Of a stretch of DNA of 64,000 nt, positions 36,901 through 50,229 are shown piece by piece. Both the position numbers and the translations under genes were made by a program. Numbering within the stretch: position 1 is the stretch's first letter; each line of letters starts with the position of its first letter. Below the pieces are notes generated by a model. That model was not told where the DNA came from and made no database searches. It saw only the letters and a list, made by a program, of their open reading frames with translations. Source of the DNA: Himantopus leucocephalus. Lineage: Eukaryota > Chordata > Aves > Charadriiformes > Recurvirostridae. The stretch is taken from assembly GCA_003993805.1 (NCBI GenBank), contig RSEF01000003.1, positions 63,025,599-63,089,598 of the forward strand, written 5' to 3'.

Positions 36901-39900
36901 CTGGGACTTGTACACCTCAAAAGACCCAGCTTTATCTCTAGACTGTTGTCTTCCAGTCCTCAATTCAAACTCAAGCCACGTTTATACCAGTACCTGAGAC
37001 TACTTATCTTCCTGAACTCTTAAGTCATTCAAATTTATTTAGAGGAAATAATCATAATCAGATTTAGTATTACCTATTGGCTTTAATCCTAATCCAACTC
37101 GAAAGTGCCTGCCTACATCAAGAGCTACCAGAAAGTATGGTCCTGTTTATGTCAGTCCTAGTTGCTGTCTGAAACTCAGTACCAGCCCAGTATGTTGTTA
37201 AGTTCTTCATGGGCAAGTTTCACCCCAGACAGCTTGACCAATATAATTAAAATAAAGGAGGAAGCTATATTTCTCCATTGAACACCTGCAATTATTTTAT
37301 TAAATTTCTGTGGCTGCACATTATTCTTCAGTAGAACAGAAAAAAGTACAGGGAGTCACAATCTTGCACCAGCCCACGCGAGTTGCAGAGCCGCCTTGCA
37401 GAGATTTTCAAGGACTGCCCTGAGGAGAGAGATCATGTCACCACCTCAGAAAATGCTGAGGTTGCTCCATTGCTGCTCCTGAGCAACACCTCATGACATA
37501 CCACAAGCTTCTCCTTACATCTGTGATGTTTTCATTTACAGTAATAAATGAAATGACTAAAATAGCAGAAAATAAAATGGTTAATGAAAAGGAAAGTGAT
37601 GTCCCTTTTTAACAAAAAACCATACAGACAACAAAAATGAAGGCCTTTGCATTTTCAGGTATAATATTCCTTCTGGCCCTTCAGCTGGAGCATATGGGGG
37701 AAATGACTTGCTAGCTTTCTACTAACTGCAATCAGCAAATAATTGTTAATCATCTCTAACCAATATTCTTTCCCTTTGGAATAACAGTCAAATAATGTAT
37801 GATATTCCCTGTTTACTTCCTGAGGAGATGGGTAACAACTGCCTCCTGTGTTATGACTGCACACAGATCCAACCCCTCCCGCAAGTCCCTTGTGTCACTC
37901 ATCCCCCTCTTCCCACAAAGCCCTTGTGCCTACATGGGTAATTACAACCATTCTGAATTTTTGATCTCTCGGATTTTTGGGTTTTTTGCTTCTTTCCTGC
38001 TCCCATTCCTCTCTCCAGCCTTGTAATACTCTGCAGACTCTGAACAATGGATTAGCTGTTCCCTCCAGTCAAGGTTTCCAGAAATAGTCTTTAGAGTTTT
38101 GCCATATGTTTATCTTTCTTAATACTTCAGTGAGCAGCCCCCTCATGACTCACGGGCAAACAAAGGTCTTGAATGGTTTGTTTATTCTTCTGAGCTGGAT
38201 GGCACTGCCCGGGGCTCTCCATGCGGGCAGCAGAGGAGCTCTGAGGAGGTGCATGCTGTTGCACATATTTAATTACAAACATCATATTTACCCTGACCCA
38301 AAATGCTGTGAATCAGAATGGTCGGAAAACCTAACCACCCTCAGGTAGCCCCACTCTGACATTGTTCCTGGAATGGGTTGGTCCCATGTGTCAGTGTGCT
38401 CCTACGCATACACTTATTCCCATGTGGAGATGCTGCTGGAAGAAGCAGTGGAGGAGTACGGAGGAAGTCACCCTAAATAACTCATCTTGTGACCTTCTCC
38501 CGCTAAGCTCTCTCCCACTCCTGACCCAGCCACTGAATGACCCTTGTCCGTCAGTGGTAGGGTATATTTTGGCTCACAAAGAACAAAGGCAACGAGCCTA
38601 AGAATTCAGTATTAAATAAATAAACAACTTTACCATGCATGACAAAGACAAAACCTCAACAGCCAGTCACAGAATAAAATGCCCAGCAAAAATAAAGGTG
38701 CCCAGAAGACCTGAGTTGTGGAGCTAAGCAACGTGCTTCAGAGCACTGAGCATAAGACTAGCTCTCATGGCAAGTGCTGGGTGTGCAAAGCCATGCAAAC
38801 TATTCAGGTATAAAATCTTAAATCACCTTAGGGACTGGAGAAGAAAAGATGCAGGTTACTCAGTTATCCATCCCCTCAAGGGAAGGGATCAAGGTGAAAG
38901 AAGTCAGATGTGAGCCAAGCAGGTGCCTAAGAAACTGGTTTTCATGTGCTTTTAAACATACTGTGCTACCTAAGGGGACGGTGTGGGGCTGGCAGCTCTG
39001 ACTGGGAACATCTGGGAGCCCTTGCTTTTCCAGAGAAGGTGCTGGAGGCTGGACACAGGATGCTGTTTAGAGGTCTTTCAGGGCTCAGAAACCACTGATG
39101 AGATCTATTCATTTAGCAACACATAAATATAGTAGGGGACACACCATGACATTGATTAAGGCCAGCGGTTAAGATGGAAAAGTGACAGGCTTTGTATGAT
39201 ATTTTGACAATCTCATCATGAGTTCTGGGAAGCTATGTTGGGTGAGAGAGCTACAGTTACTGTTTTACATATGAACACATAAAACAAAAGAGTTAAATGG
39301 AAAATATCTAAAGCCTAGGCCTATGTAGCAGAGTTCCAGAAGTGTTCATGGTCCTCGTTTAGGGAAGGCTGCACAGGAAAACTTGAAATTCAGGACAAGG
39401 GTGAGCAAGTGGCTTGAGATCTCAGGAGCATGTTCCAGGGGAAAAACCTACCAGAACACCAAAGGAGAAAGATGAATTGAAAAAATTGCACGCTGAAAAT
39501 GGAAAAAAGAAAAAGATTGGTGCTAAGGTATCTGGCCATCAGTATCCAATATGGCTGGAGGGTACCCAGGCATACTCCCTGGTATCCATCTCTTGTTTCA
39601 GAATAACATGTGCCTCCCACAGATATGAGCTGTGCTGTGTCTCAGGTATCACAAGATGCCTCAAATGGGACAGGCAACGTGTTCAGGCATGTGGATGGGT
39701 GCCAAACTGCCTGTCACCTGTGTGAGAGCTTAAAAGTCAAACTAGGTAAATAAGGATGTCTGACCTTTCGGGAACACAGTGAAATGATGAAAACTCAGTA
39801 CATACAGGATGATTAAATTTCCTTACCTCCTAGACAAAGTTGCAAACCTTCTCCAAATGCCTGCCCACTGAGGTGGGTTAGCCCTGGAATATCAACTTAT

Positions 39901-42409
39901 TAAAGGTTTGGGGGCCCAGGAAGTCAGTGAAATCCAGCAGGCTGCTGTAGTGAGGACCTTTCCCTTACAGACAGGGATCTTCTGTTCAAAAGACTCTGTT
40001 GGTCACAGCTGTGCAAACAGGGTGAGAAGGAAAGCCTTTCTCTGGAGGGAGGATTGTATGACTTTCGTAGGTCAAGCTCCATCTGAAATCTGGGGGAAGA
40101 CCAGGACAGGTAGTGAAGCATGAATATAACATATACACTTCAAGATAGTACTTAGTATATGAGATATTTGTTAAAGATTAGGAACGGATTGATGACACCT
40201 TGAGTATTCAACTTACCTTGGAAATATTGCCAGATTACCAAGTTTTCAACATCAACAGTAAATGAAAGGTGAACTCCTTTTCTTAAGGGTAGAAAAGGGA
40301 GGTGAAGGAAGAAAGATATAATGTTGGCAAATATTTTGTAGCTTTCTCTGAGCCACTCTAATCATCACAAGTCAAAATATTTTGCAACAGGAAGGAAAGG
40401 ATAACTTGTACACTGAGGTCTTTTATAAGAAAGGAAGTTCAGTCAAAGTGCTTATTTCCTAAGCATCAGAGAAACAAATACTTTCAGCATCAAAAAATGG
40501 AAAAACAGAACAAGTTTTCCAGGCACAGCTCACATCTTCTCACAAGGCAGGTAAAAGTCCTACAGGAAGAGGATGAGACACAAGTTGAGATGCTGGAGAG
40601 CTAACAAAGATTCATTCTGTACTGGATCAGGTTAAATTCCACCAATACTCGGAAACCAAGGCATAAGGCCTGAGACTATCTGTTGTCAAACTTTTGGGCA
40701 CGTATTTCTTTCTTTTTATTTTTATTTATGTGTTTATTTTTTACAGTACACCATCATCATATACTGCATTGTTTAATCTTATCTGAATTGGCATTGACTG
40801 TACTATCTTGGGAGCAAACTAGCTGGTCCACTGAAAGAGGACAGGTATCAGCCTATGTATTTGTAAAGCACTCCAAAGGCTGCAGTTTACTGCTGGAGCA
40901 ATGGGTTTGCAAAGAAAGAAGCATATCTTTTTTTCCTGTTTTGGACATGTACAGATTTTTTTTTTTTTTTTGCACACAAGTATATTACAGAATTTTAAGG
41001 CGGCAAAGTCAAGTGCTCTGCTTGAGACTCATAATATGTGTAATATGTATATTATACAATGTAATTTAGAGACAAAGAATCTGCTGCAATGTGACTCTGT
41101 TTTTCATCACTGCTACGTAAAAGGGAGTCAAAATAACATTTTATAGACACCATCTTGTACAGCATTTGAGAAGTCTATAAAATCTTATCCATATCACTGC
41201 AAATCAAGGTGCATGGGATACTTTTTGCTTCATCAGGTCTTGGGCCACCTGTGTAGGTCTTAAGGATCGAGAGGATCCTGTGCTGTTTTCAGTACAGACC
41301 TGCTAGGCTACTGCTTTGTGGAACTATTCTGCTGATATTTCTGCTGATTTTTTGTCTATGCCTGTTCCTGTAAACCTCATCATTGCATGTGACATTTTAA
41401 GTGCACAGCACAAACAGAGTTAATGGCTTCTTCTGCATAGCAGAAAGCATGGAATAACTCAGGCTTATGTTCATGTATTTCCTGATGTTTTCAGGCAGGA
41501 TGGTTCAACAGAAAAAAAATATTGCAGCCTGCATAGGTATTATTAGATGGGATAAAGATGTCTACCCACAAGTGGAAGTAACCATAATAATTCATTTGCT
41601 TCTTATTTTTTTGGTAGGAATAAGTTTTGCCTTTACCTCATACGAGTAGAATGAAAGGTTTTGTGAGGGTAATGTGGAGGTTTGTCTGTGCTGTGTTTCT
41701 GGTCATTCCATTACCAGGTGACAAAACCTGATGACACTCCTTAACCATCTAGAAAGTTCACTGGGGTACGCTGATGAAAGTGCTCTAACTTCAGAAGTGA
41801 ATTGTTTGCAAACTGTAAAAGATTCATTATTCTTTCAGTGCATCGTTCTGTTTCTTTTTAAACAGGTGGTAACTCCGACCGATCTTCTTTACCTTTTATG
41901 TACATCAATTTACTTTGCTTTATATGAAACAAATTGATAACGGTAGGACCAATAAATCATCAGCATAGTTCTCTGGCATGTGCACCAGAAATACTGAGAG
42001 ACATTGCATGGGATAAATGTAATTTCAACACCTTACACACCCTATTCTTGCCCTCTTAGCTGAATGCCAATTTTGATTTGTTGTCTTGCTTTCATATCTG
42101 GATGTTTAGACACTTTGACTAGCTGGAGCAGACCTGCTTGCTCCTCTGCACAGCTGTCAGTTGCTCATTACTTTTAGCAATTGCTCCTCAAATCGTAGCT
42201 CACATCTGTAATGATGTCAGAACAGCATCATGATCACCTGAATTCATTTCCTAAAATCCTAACATCAGGTTATAAACCATCACACAGAGATTTCTCCATC
42301 AGGCTCCTAACCTCTCTTCAAAAGTTTGAGATTCTCCAAAATTGCTTTTCAAAAAAGAGATCTTGCCTTACTCAAAGGCTGCTGCAGTGCTCACCACCAC
42401 ATTATACAT
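36901..42409. other. AT-rich single-copy-like sequence, no gene seen
   Basis: Over 5 kb without recognisable exon or repeat family. A 16-T run lies at 40956-40971. A 128-codon plus frame at 40683-41069 runs through T-rich low-complexity DNA and is rich in Phe and hydrophobic residues for that reason; it is not called. Confidence 0.55.
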
Positions 42410-42522
42410 ATAGAAACATGGAATTATAGAAACGTTTGGGTTGGAAGGGATCTTTAAAGGTCATCTACTTCAACCCCCTCTGCAATAAGCAGGGACACCT
42501 TCAACTAGATCAGGTTGCTCAG
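42410..42522 (-). mobile_element. CR1 LINE 3' end, running into assembly gap
   Basis: The plus strand shows ATAGAAACATGGAATTATAG, then GGGTTGGAAGGGATCTTTAA, then CAACCCCCTCTGCAATAAGC, then ATCAGGTTGCTCAG. This is a reverse-complemented CR1 tail and 3' untranslated region. The element continues into the gap at 42523. Its orientation is opposite to the CR1 tail on the other side of the gap. Confidence 0.9.
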
Positions 42523-42622
42523 NNNNNNNNNNNNNNNNNNNNNNNNNNNNNNNNNNNNNNNNNNNNNNNNNNNNNNNNNNNNNNNNNNNNNNNNNNNNNN
42601 NNNNNNNNNNNNNNNNNNNNNN
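42523..42622. other. Assembly gap, 100 N, between inverted CR1 ends
   Basis: Exactly 100 N; placeholder. The left flank is minus-strand CR1 and the right flank plus-strand CR1, so the true sequence must contain at least two CR1 bodies or be a misjoin. Confidence 0.97.
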
Positions 42623-42662
42623 CTTCCAACTCTGAAAATTCCGTGATTCCGTGATTCCGTGA
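42623..42662 (+). mobile_element. CR1 LINE 3' tail emerging from assembly gap
   Basis: CTTCCAACTCTGAAAATTCC is followed by three ATTCCGTG-type tail units. This is the plus-oriented end of a CR1 whose body lies in the gap. The tail unit ATTCCGTGA differs from those at 39 and 16751 (ATTCTGTGA) and at 58122 (ATTCTATGA). Confidence 0.88.
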
Positions 42663-43972
42663 GACGCACAGTATTTACTATTGCCCGTATTAATACAAGC
42701 AGGCATAGGGTGTGATTTAAGGATGTAATAGTTGTGAATATTTTGGCTTGCACTGCAAATAGCATTTATTTTTTCACATGCACTTTGAAGGTTGAATAAA
42801 GCTCAGCTTGAGAAGGGGCTTTCTGTGATGGTTGCATTTAGAGGGTGGTACTCTTACAGAAAGAATAACTTTGTCCCTACAGATGTTCTTTCAGAGGTGG
42901 AGTGCCAGATGGTTGCAGGCTGTCCAGTTTCACAATTCGGATGTGCTTTCCAAACTGTGGTGACATCACTTATTATCTGTTACAGACTGGCCTGCTTCAT
43001 TAATGTAAGTAATATGGAAAAGGAAATTCGACCCTGCACACGCTGGATTAGACAAGGAAAATGGGATTCTCCTGTGGGCCACCTCAGAGTATTTTATAAA
43101 ATCCCACCCATGGAGTGATTGTACGAATTGGTAGCAGTCAGTACCCGCAGAGTTAGGGCCTTCCTTAAGTCATGGTTCAAAATATCTAAATTAATGGATT
43201 CAGCATGGGGAAAGGAAAATCAAAAGTTAGGGAGGATTGTGAGGTTTGTGTCTTCTAAACATTTTTGTTCTGGACAGTTTGTTCACAATTATAGCATCTC
43301 AGGGCCAAATTGTCTGGTTTGTTTCATTCATCTTGCATTATACAAAGCAAACGTATGCCAGGCAGAGGGATTCACTGCTGGGGCATTCCCACAAGCTGGG
43401 GAAGTCTCTGGCCACTTCAGACACTTCGGGGAGAGGACTGCCATCCATCCCCCACGCCCTTGTCACCACCTGCTTTCCTGGACACTCCTCCCCTGCAGTA
43501 AGGGAAAACAGAGCACAAACAAATATTTTCCCTATGTTTTCCATCCAGAGAGATTCAACAGAAGAAGCAGGTTCATTTTATAGAGATTAAGTTGGACGGG
43601 TGCTTCTCTCAGCCCAAGAAGCCCCCATTTTTTGACGTCCAGTTGCATGAGGCACTTGTCCTGCAGGGCAGTTCCTCGGCATTAAGCCTCTCTGGCTTCT
43701 GCAGGAAAAGGATGTGAAGAGCTGCTCTACTATGAGATGGATGTGCTGCCCAGCCATGCCACCTCATATGTGTAGTTCTGTCCTTTGCTTTTATTAATAT
43801 AGGGTTACCCTTCCTAGCCATTGAGAAAGTTACTGTAATGATCATTTTCCTAATCCGTCTCTTTGACTACTGTCACCTTTCTCCTTGCAACTTAAACTGT
43901 GGTTTTTACTCTTCCACATCAGAGAATAACTTCAAGCTTCTCACTAGCTAGTTCCTATCTCCCCTACTACTT
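42663..43972. other. Single-copy-like sequence, no gene proven
   Basis: The stretch contains a 154-codon plus frame at 43119-43583, with overlapping shorter frames on both strands (43246-43590 plus, 43338-43544 minus). None shows a recognisable domain. Several frames open at once in a GC-richer patch argues for chance. Confidence 0.45.
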
Positions 43973-44316
43973 CACAGAATCACACAGAATCACAGAATGG
44001 TAGGGGTTGTAAGGTACCTCTGGAGATCATCTAGTTCAACCCCCTGCTAAACCAGGTTCACCTACAGCAGGTTGCACAAGATCGCTTCTAGGCAGATTTT
44101 GAATATCTCCAGAGGAGACTCCATAGCCCCTCTGGGCAGCCTGTTCCGGTGCTCTGTCACCCTCAAAGTAACGAATTTTTTCCTCATGTTGAGATGGAAT
44201 TGCCTGTGTTCCAGTTTGTGCCCATTGCCCCTTGTTCTGTCACTGGGCACCACTGAAAAGAGTCTGGCCCCATCTTCTTGACACCCGCCCTTTAGATAGT
44301 TATAAGCGTTGATANC
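43973..44316 (-). mobile_element. CR1 LINE, 5'-truncated 3' end, about 340 bp
   Basis: The plus strand begins with the tail variant CACAGAATCACACAGAATC, followed by ATCATCTAGTTCAACCCCCT. It then has GGGCAGCCTGTTCCGGTGCT, TTTTTCCTCATGTTGAGATG and CCATTGCCCCTTGTTCTGTC, the reverse complement of the CR1 3' untranslated region and ORF2 end. Minus-strand translation shows [17 protein letters not shown] and [13 protein letters not shown], the end of the reverse transcriptase. A single undetermined base (N) lies at 44315, next to where similarity ends. Confidence 0.92.
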
Positions 44317-46918
44317 CTCCATCCATATTGATAGTCAACTTCTGCCTTTTGCAGCCACATTACTCCACATAATTGAATTTTCAAATATGGTCTCAAAAGC
44401 AAAGCCATTTCATCAGTTTCTTTCATTCCGTATTGAAATCTCCCTTTTGACAAGATGCCTGGGAAAATCTTGACAAAACTCAAGCTACTGGAGGGCTGAC
44501 AGTGCCAAGAGCACTGAAAATACCTGTAACCAGTCTTCTGCTGGTATACAGCTCCATCATCTTCTTTCAAAGAGACCATAAACTTGTGGGAGAGTCACCC
44601 CCTTTTGATCTCTCCCACCAGTATTCCCCACGTTGTGTTGGTAGTCTGTGACTATTGCTCCTAGGCACAATGCAGACATGATGTCAAAAATGTATTATTA
44701 GTAAAAGTACTAGGCAGGGGTTTTATAGCTCACTTTTCCATTACAATTGGTTCAGGCACGCAGGAAGTTTCTCTTTTTGTCAGTCACATGCTTAAATCTC
44801 CAGGGCAGTATTATTCATAACTCAGTGTAGTTTTCAGAACAGTAATAAATAAATGCTATAAATTAATTAATAAAGTAATAAAATTAAATTTTTCTCACAT
44901 TTTTCTAGTTGGAATGTTTACAGGTGCATACAGAGATTGACTTTTCCTAAAAAAAGCCGGGGATGAAAACTTCTTGTAGAAAAGAGTACAGTTTGACTAA
45001 ATTTGTAGGGAATTATGACCAAACTCCTTAAAAAGGGTGTCAGCCACCAATATAGTCAATACATTTTAAAGCAATTCCAGTAGAATTCTAATGTCTTTAG
45101 AACATGACTGGTTTTATTCAAATCATACTTTTCAAAACTTTTACATAAGAGATATCAGCACACCAGACACATAATGAAATGACATCCAAGAAGACAGCCT
45201 GTGTGGGTGAAGTGGTGCCTTGCTTTTGTTTGTGCTCACTAGTGAAACAATACAGATAGAGACCTCACAGAAAGAATAATGTCCATGTTCACTGGAAATT
45301 CAGTAAATCTGTGCTATCTGTTCCTAATATTCCTTTCCTAATAGTCAACTTTTCCCATCTGTGAGAAAAGGAATAAAATTACCCAGCCATTCCCTGCCAG
45401 GTTAGAAAACAGACACCCTGGATTACCAGGTTGGCAACAAGTGGGTTCTTTGTCAGCTCTCACACAGTCATAACTGAACAGGATGCTAAAAGGAAAGCTG
45501 TTCTGTATGGAGGCTACCTCTCAGCTGATGAAGATAAATTTCTGATGCCATATATATTCAATGTGGTGCATTTCAACTGAAAGTAAAAGAGTACATTCAC
45601 AAAATCATCAAGACTGGAAAGTTGCCATCTTCATACCACTGTGGTGAGGACATTTGCAACAGATGTACAAAACAGATACAAGATCCTCCTTTCTGTCATC
45701 CAGCACAAGGCAATGAACCAAGGAGTAGCAAGCTATGACCAAAGTAATTCACTGAATTTCAATTCTCCCCTGTTGAGGTTTGGTTTACCTTCTACCTTAT
45801 TCTTAACTGTTTGGAGGGAGAAGATGAAAAGTAAATGATTCTTCTGTCTGGCAAAGGATTGATCTGTGGCATAATTTTGGGAAAGTCACATCATACCCCT
45901 TTCCTGTCCTATCTTTTAGTTGTCAGGGTCACTTTGATCGCTGACTTTTAAGGGCAGAGCTTGTCTCTCACCATGTGTTTGCAGACAGCCTAGCAACGCG
46001 GGCTTCAGTTTGGAGCAGGGCCTGTAAGTACTACCTTCGTATAAATAGTCACACTCAGAGAAACAAAAATCAAACACAAAAACTACGAGGAGATGAAAAG
46101 CACACATGGTTTCATGGTGACTCATTTTGCGCAGCCCTGAATACGTTGTTTTATTTTGCTCTCAAAGGCCAAGTCACATGTGGTGCCCTCCGAAGAAGAG
46201 TAAGGGTGCCAGCACAGAGGAGTAACCAACAGCAGAACTCAGGGCAAGCATTTAGGGACTGGGCTGCTTTTTCTCCTTTTTTTCTCTGCTGAGTACTGCA
46301 TCACTAAGCAAGTATCTCTCCCTGCCAGCTATAAATAGGCACTAGTGCCTTATCGTGTTCTCGCTCACTGGGAAAGAATGTTGATCAGCTGAAGAATGAG
46401 ACACCCAGGAAAGCTGCTGAATGACAACAACATTTTTTTTTTTAAACCCTCTCTCCTAGAGTCAGAGGCATACATTCTTTAGGAGTGAGTTTCTTGACCT
46501 GGTAAATGACACGATGCTTTATATACAAAAATATTAAGAGGAGATTATGTCACTGGTAAAAATGTGCTGAAATGAGGCCTTTCCCTTTTGCAAGCCTTTA
46601 AAGGAACTTTCCAAGCTTACCAAAACTGTGCAGTCATGCTTCTGACAGGCAGCCAAGTTCACATAAGGACCAGTCCAAGGGCACCTTCAAAGCCAGTGTA
46701 CTGATGGACCTCCCATATAAACTGCAAGGTGTGTTAGACATCACATTACCAACACGGGATCTCAAACCAAAGCCCAGAAATAATTATCTTCTTTCATTCT
46801 TGTATCACAAGGTGAATCTTGAAATAGCTATAAATCAGGACTCCAGGAAACATGGAGATGATTACAGAAAGAGAAACTGTTAACACAAGGCACTGGATGG
46901 GGATCAACAAGATGCAGG
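44317..46918. other. AT-rich single-copy-like sequence, no gene seen
   Basis: An A/T-only-like stretch lies around 44845-44895 (AATAAATAAATG-type units). The remaining frames are at most 105 codons (45975-46292, plus) and unrecognised. Confidence 0.55.
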
Positions 46919-47025
46919 CCAAGATCCACGTAGGTATTTAGGTTCCTATCCTTCCATCAATTTCACGGTGAGCATTGGTGCCTAAAAAGGAGTTACAGTC
47001 TTAAATCCTTTTGTAGATTTTGGCC
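46919..47025. repeat. Quasi-palindromic ancient repeat relic
   Basis: AGATCCACGTAGGTATTTAG and GTTCCTATCCTTCCATCAAT on the left are roughly mirrored by GTGAGCATTGGTGCCTAAAA and CCTTTTGTAGATTTTGGCCC on the right. This resembles an amniote repeat with the palindromic core 'ggtatttaggcacctaactcccattgatttcaatgggagttaggtgcctaaataccttt'-like arms, as in a MITE-style DNA element. Divergence is high and the ends are uncertain. Confidence 0.45.
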
Positions 47026-50000
47026 CTCTGTTTTATTCCCAGGCTTGTTCAGCTGACAAATCAATTCACCTCTTTGTGGAGCGTTCACGGTTCGTAACTT
47101 GTAAAACATGTGCATAGCACACATGTATCACAAGCGCATCTTCACAGACTCAATTTCATGACAAGAAAGATGACAGAATATCCCCAGGCAAAAACATTTT
47201 AGTCAAATACGTTCTGCTTGTGTGATAGGAAGTACTTAATATTTCAGCAGGTACTTCCAACAAAGCAAGGCATCAGATTTCTCTTGCCAGTTCAACTGCA
47301 GCCGTAAGCAAGAGACGGGCCAGGGATTTTTATTTTTGAGCAGGGGAGGGTAAATTAATTTGAATATTGTCTCTTTGGAGATGCATGTCCTTTTATTTCT
47401 CCATACAGTAAGCACCTAACTCAAATTGATCCTGCTTTATTCAGAGTTCCCAGATAGAAGTTCTATTCATTGAATCTTTATCAGCTGAGATCTGAGGTCT
47501 ACAATAAAATTAAAATAAGAAAAAAACCCCAAACCATTGCATATAAAGAAAAATGTGTTCAGGATTTGACCTTAAAAGGAGTAAAAGTTAATAAAAAATG
47601 AAAAGTAATGATCATCCTTTTCAGATTTGCAGTTTGGTTCTGCAGGAGTTTTTTTTTAAAAAATATTCATTATTTTAAGCTTCAGGAATGTCTTACCTAA
47701 AGCATGTATAGAGCCAAAAGACAGAGCTATTTTTAGTGATATTTCTCAGCTTGTTTTGGCAAGGTAAATGCCAAAGTATTTGAAAGACTTGCATCCCCCA
47801 AGATTATAAACTTTGAGAATACACAGGTCAGTCCCTGTCTTCAGGGGAGTTTGGCAGACACCTACCCACAAAAGAAAGCTTTCCAGAAGGAAACTTACAG
47901 CAATAACTTATTTGCTATGAGTGGAATATCCAGGACAAAGCAATACTCACCATTGCCCAGGGTTCTATAAAACAGTCTGTTACTATAGTATTTTTTAGAC
48001 CGCTCTGTGGCTTTCAGTGCTTCCCGAATCCCTTGCTACAACAACACATCCCCTTCAGAAATTAAAAAAACCTAATGCTGGAGACCTATTTTCTTCCACT
48101 GATATCCCAGAACCCTTTCTAGATCTCAACAGTAACTGCAACTGCTCTGGGTTCAAATTCAGTGCAATTTCAGAGGAGAGGGATAATAAGCGAAAAGGGA
48201 TCCCAAGCGAAAAGGGATCCCTCAGTCACAGATAACTGTCCCACATACAAACAAGACAGACAGCAATAAGAAATGTTCTTCCCCATAACCCTGAAGTTTC
48301 ATTGAGCAGATCTTCTCCTACTTCTAGTAGGAGCCATGCAACAGTGCAATAGCCTCAGCATGAAGATTAGAAGAATCCATTGGCACCTCATTCCTACCTG
48401 TTGTTACAATCAGAGATCACCTGGTACCTCTTGAAACCACCCAGCCTTCTACAGTGCCTTTCCTTTCACATGCTGCTTTGTGGTAGTAAGTAAAAAAACA
48501 GGTCCACTTAAAAGTCCAGAGAGTAACAAGGGATGAAGTAGCTTAGTATTAGTGTAGCAGCTAGTAGACCTTTGTTTTTCAGAAGCAGAATTCTCATCCT
48601 GATTTTGCTAATAACTATGCTAGAACGAGAAAATTTTTGTTTTGATTTTTTAATACAAACAGACACATTTTCTAAAATAAACGTAATTGCAGACAGGGAT
48701 CTGGGCTAGGTATGGTAGAATTACACAAGCAGACTGACTTACATCAAACTTACATCAAACATCAAAACTGAGAGCTACTCCCAAAATGTATACACACCCT
48801 TTATGCCTGAAAGTAGTGGACTTTGATCTCCATTTCAGTTTAAACCACAGACAGGGTCTAATTTCCCTTTCTTCACATTTTTAAATTCTCAAAACCATCT
48901 CAGCAAGTTCTCATCCTCCCCTGCACCTGGGGAGAAAAAAGGCCAAAAAGGCAAGAGAACCAGCCAAAAGGAACAGGGGTGTTCCTGGGTTGCTAACTGA
49001 CTTTGCTCCAAGAGCAGGGGAAAAGGTTGACCCACTCCTAGCAGGTGTTGTCACTCCAGTTCCCACTGACTTCCATATGTTTAGGATGCTAAGCAGAGAA
49101 ATAATCCTCTCTGAGACTACAACATGCTGACATGGACATGCTATCTAGTTCTTTGTAAAGATCTGCCAGAATGCTTATTTTAATGTATCTGGATGTCTCC
49201 ACATATATCTGTTCTTGGCCACATATTAGGAGGATCCTCTGATCAACCATGCCCTTTCCAAGTTCTTCAGCTTGCTATGCATCTCATAAAAAATGTTTGG
49301 AAATAGTATTAGAAGAAAGATTCACCTCTCCTGTAACAGTTTCTTTGTTGCTGTTGTTTTGGGTTTTTAATCTGATAATTTTCATTTTTTATACATAGAC
49401 ATTAATGAAAAAAAGATTCTAGCCCCATCCATAAAATTCCATTATTCTACAGTTCCCAGACATGAGTTCAATGTAGGACACTTTCTTTTCAGATTTGGGA
49501 GCCTGTGTTCTTACAAGGACAACTCAGAGTACTTCCAAATATCATCTGTTTATCCCTCCAGCACATTATAAAGGAGCCTTTCCTGAAAGGACCCTCCACT
49601 GCCTTGTCTGCACAATGTCTGCCATGCAATGAGTCTACCAGGACAGACCAAAACATGGTGGCAGCACACTGATACTGTCTACAGCTGTGTATCTGAGCCT
49701 TCACAAAGAGTCTGTGTCCAAACATTCTTTGCAACATGTTCAGAGGCTTTTCCACAGTCAGATGAGAGCAGATTTTACTTCCTCACAGTGCGAACATGCA
49801 GCAGTTCATGCTCAGAGCATGGTAAAGACATACCCAGTAGAAAATATCTAGAGATGGGTGCAGCCCTTTGTGTGTCTGCTCCATGGCTCCAAAACAGACA
49901 TAAACCAGATGTAGTTTGGGAGTTGAGCAATTACAGAAGTGCAGCAGCAAACTCAAACCAACATATCTGTCACGCAGCAAAGTTAATCAGCTTTGACTCA

Positions 50001-50229
50001 GCATTGTATTATTGTAGACACAGCTGGCTGTAGGCTCCACAGCTCAGCTGGCTTTCCCCTGCTATCTATCAGAACTCTCTTTAGAGCACTCAGAGAGTAG
50101 AAAGAGTCTTAATGTGAGTTCACCCATAGTTCCCAAAGATTTTAATGCATCTTAACATTATCGAAGCAGAATATGCCAAAGGGTCTCCATGGTGTCATGA
50201 AACGAAAGCTCGACTACTGTACTTGCTAG
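47026..50229. other. Single-copy-like sequence, no gene proven
   Basis: Mostly AT-rich. A 134-codon plus frame at 49629-50033 overlaps minus frames at 49489-49755 and 49783-49980; none shows a domain I recognise. Short duplications occur at 48188 and around 48748 (ACTTACATCAA twice). Confidence 0.5.
48188..48221. repeat. 17-bp perfect tandem duplication
   Basis: The unit AAGCGAAAAGGGATCCC occurs twice in succession without mismatch. Confidence 0.9.

Noticed and set aside
40683..41069. 128-codon hydrophobic plus-strand frame resembling a membrane protein
   Set aside because: The Phe/Leu/Ile richness comes from T-rich low-complexity DNA, including a 16-T run, not from organised membrane helices.
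43119..43583. 154-codon plus-strand open frame
   Set aside because: No domain. Two shifted plus frames and a minus frame are open over the same bases, so openness is compositional rather than coding.
49629..50033. 134-codon plus-strand frame just upstream of the LTR-like element, considered as retroviral coding remnant
   Set aside because: No gag, pol or env motif was recognised; three frames overlap on both strands.
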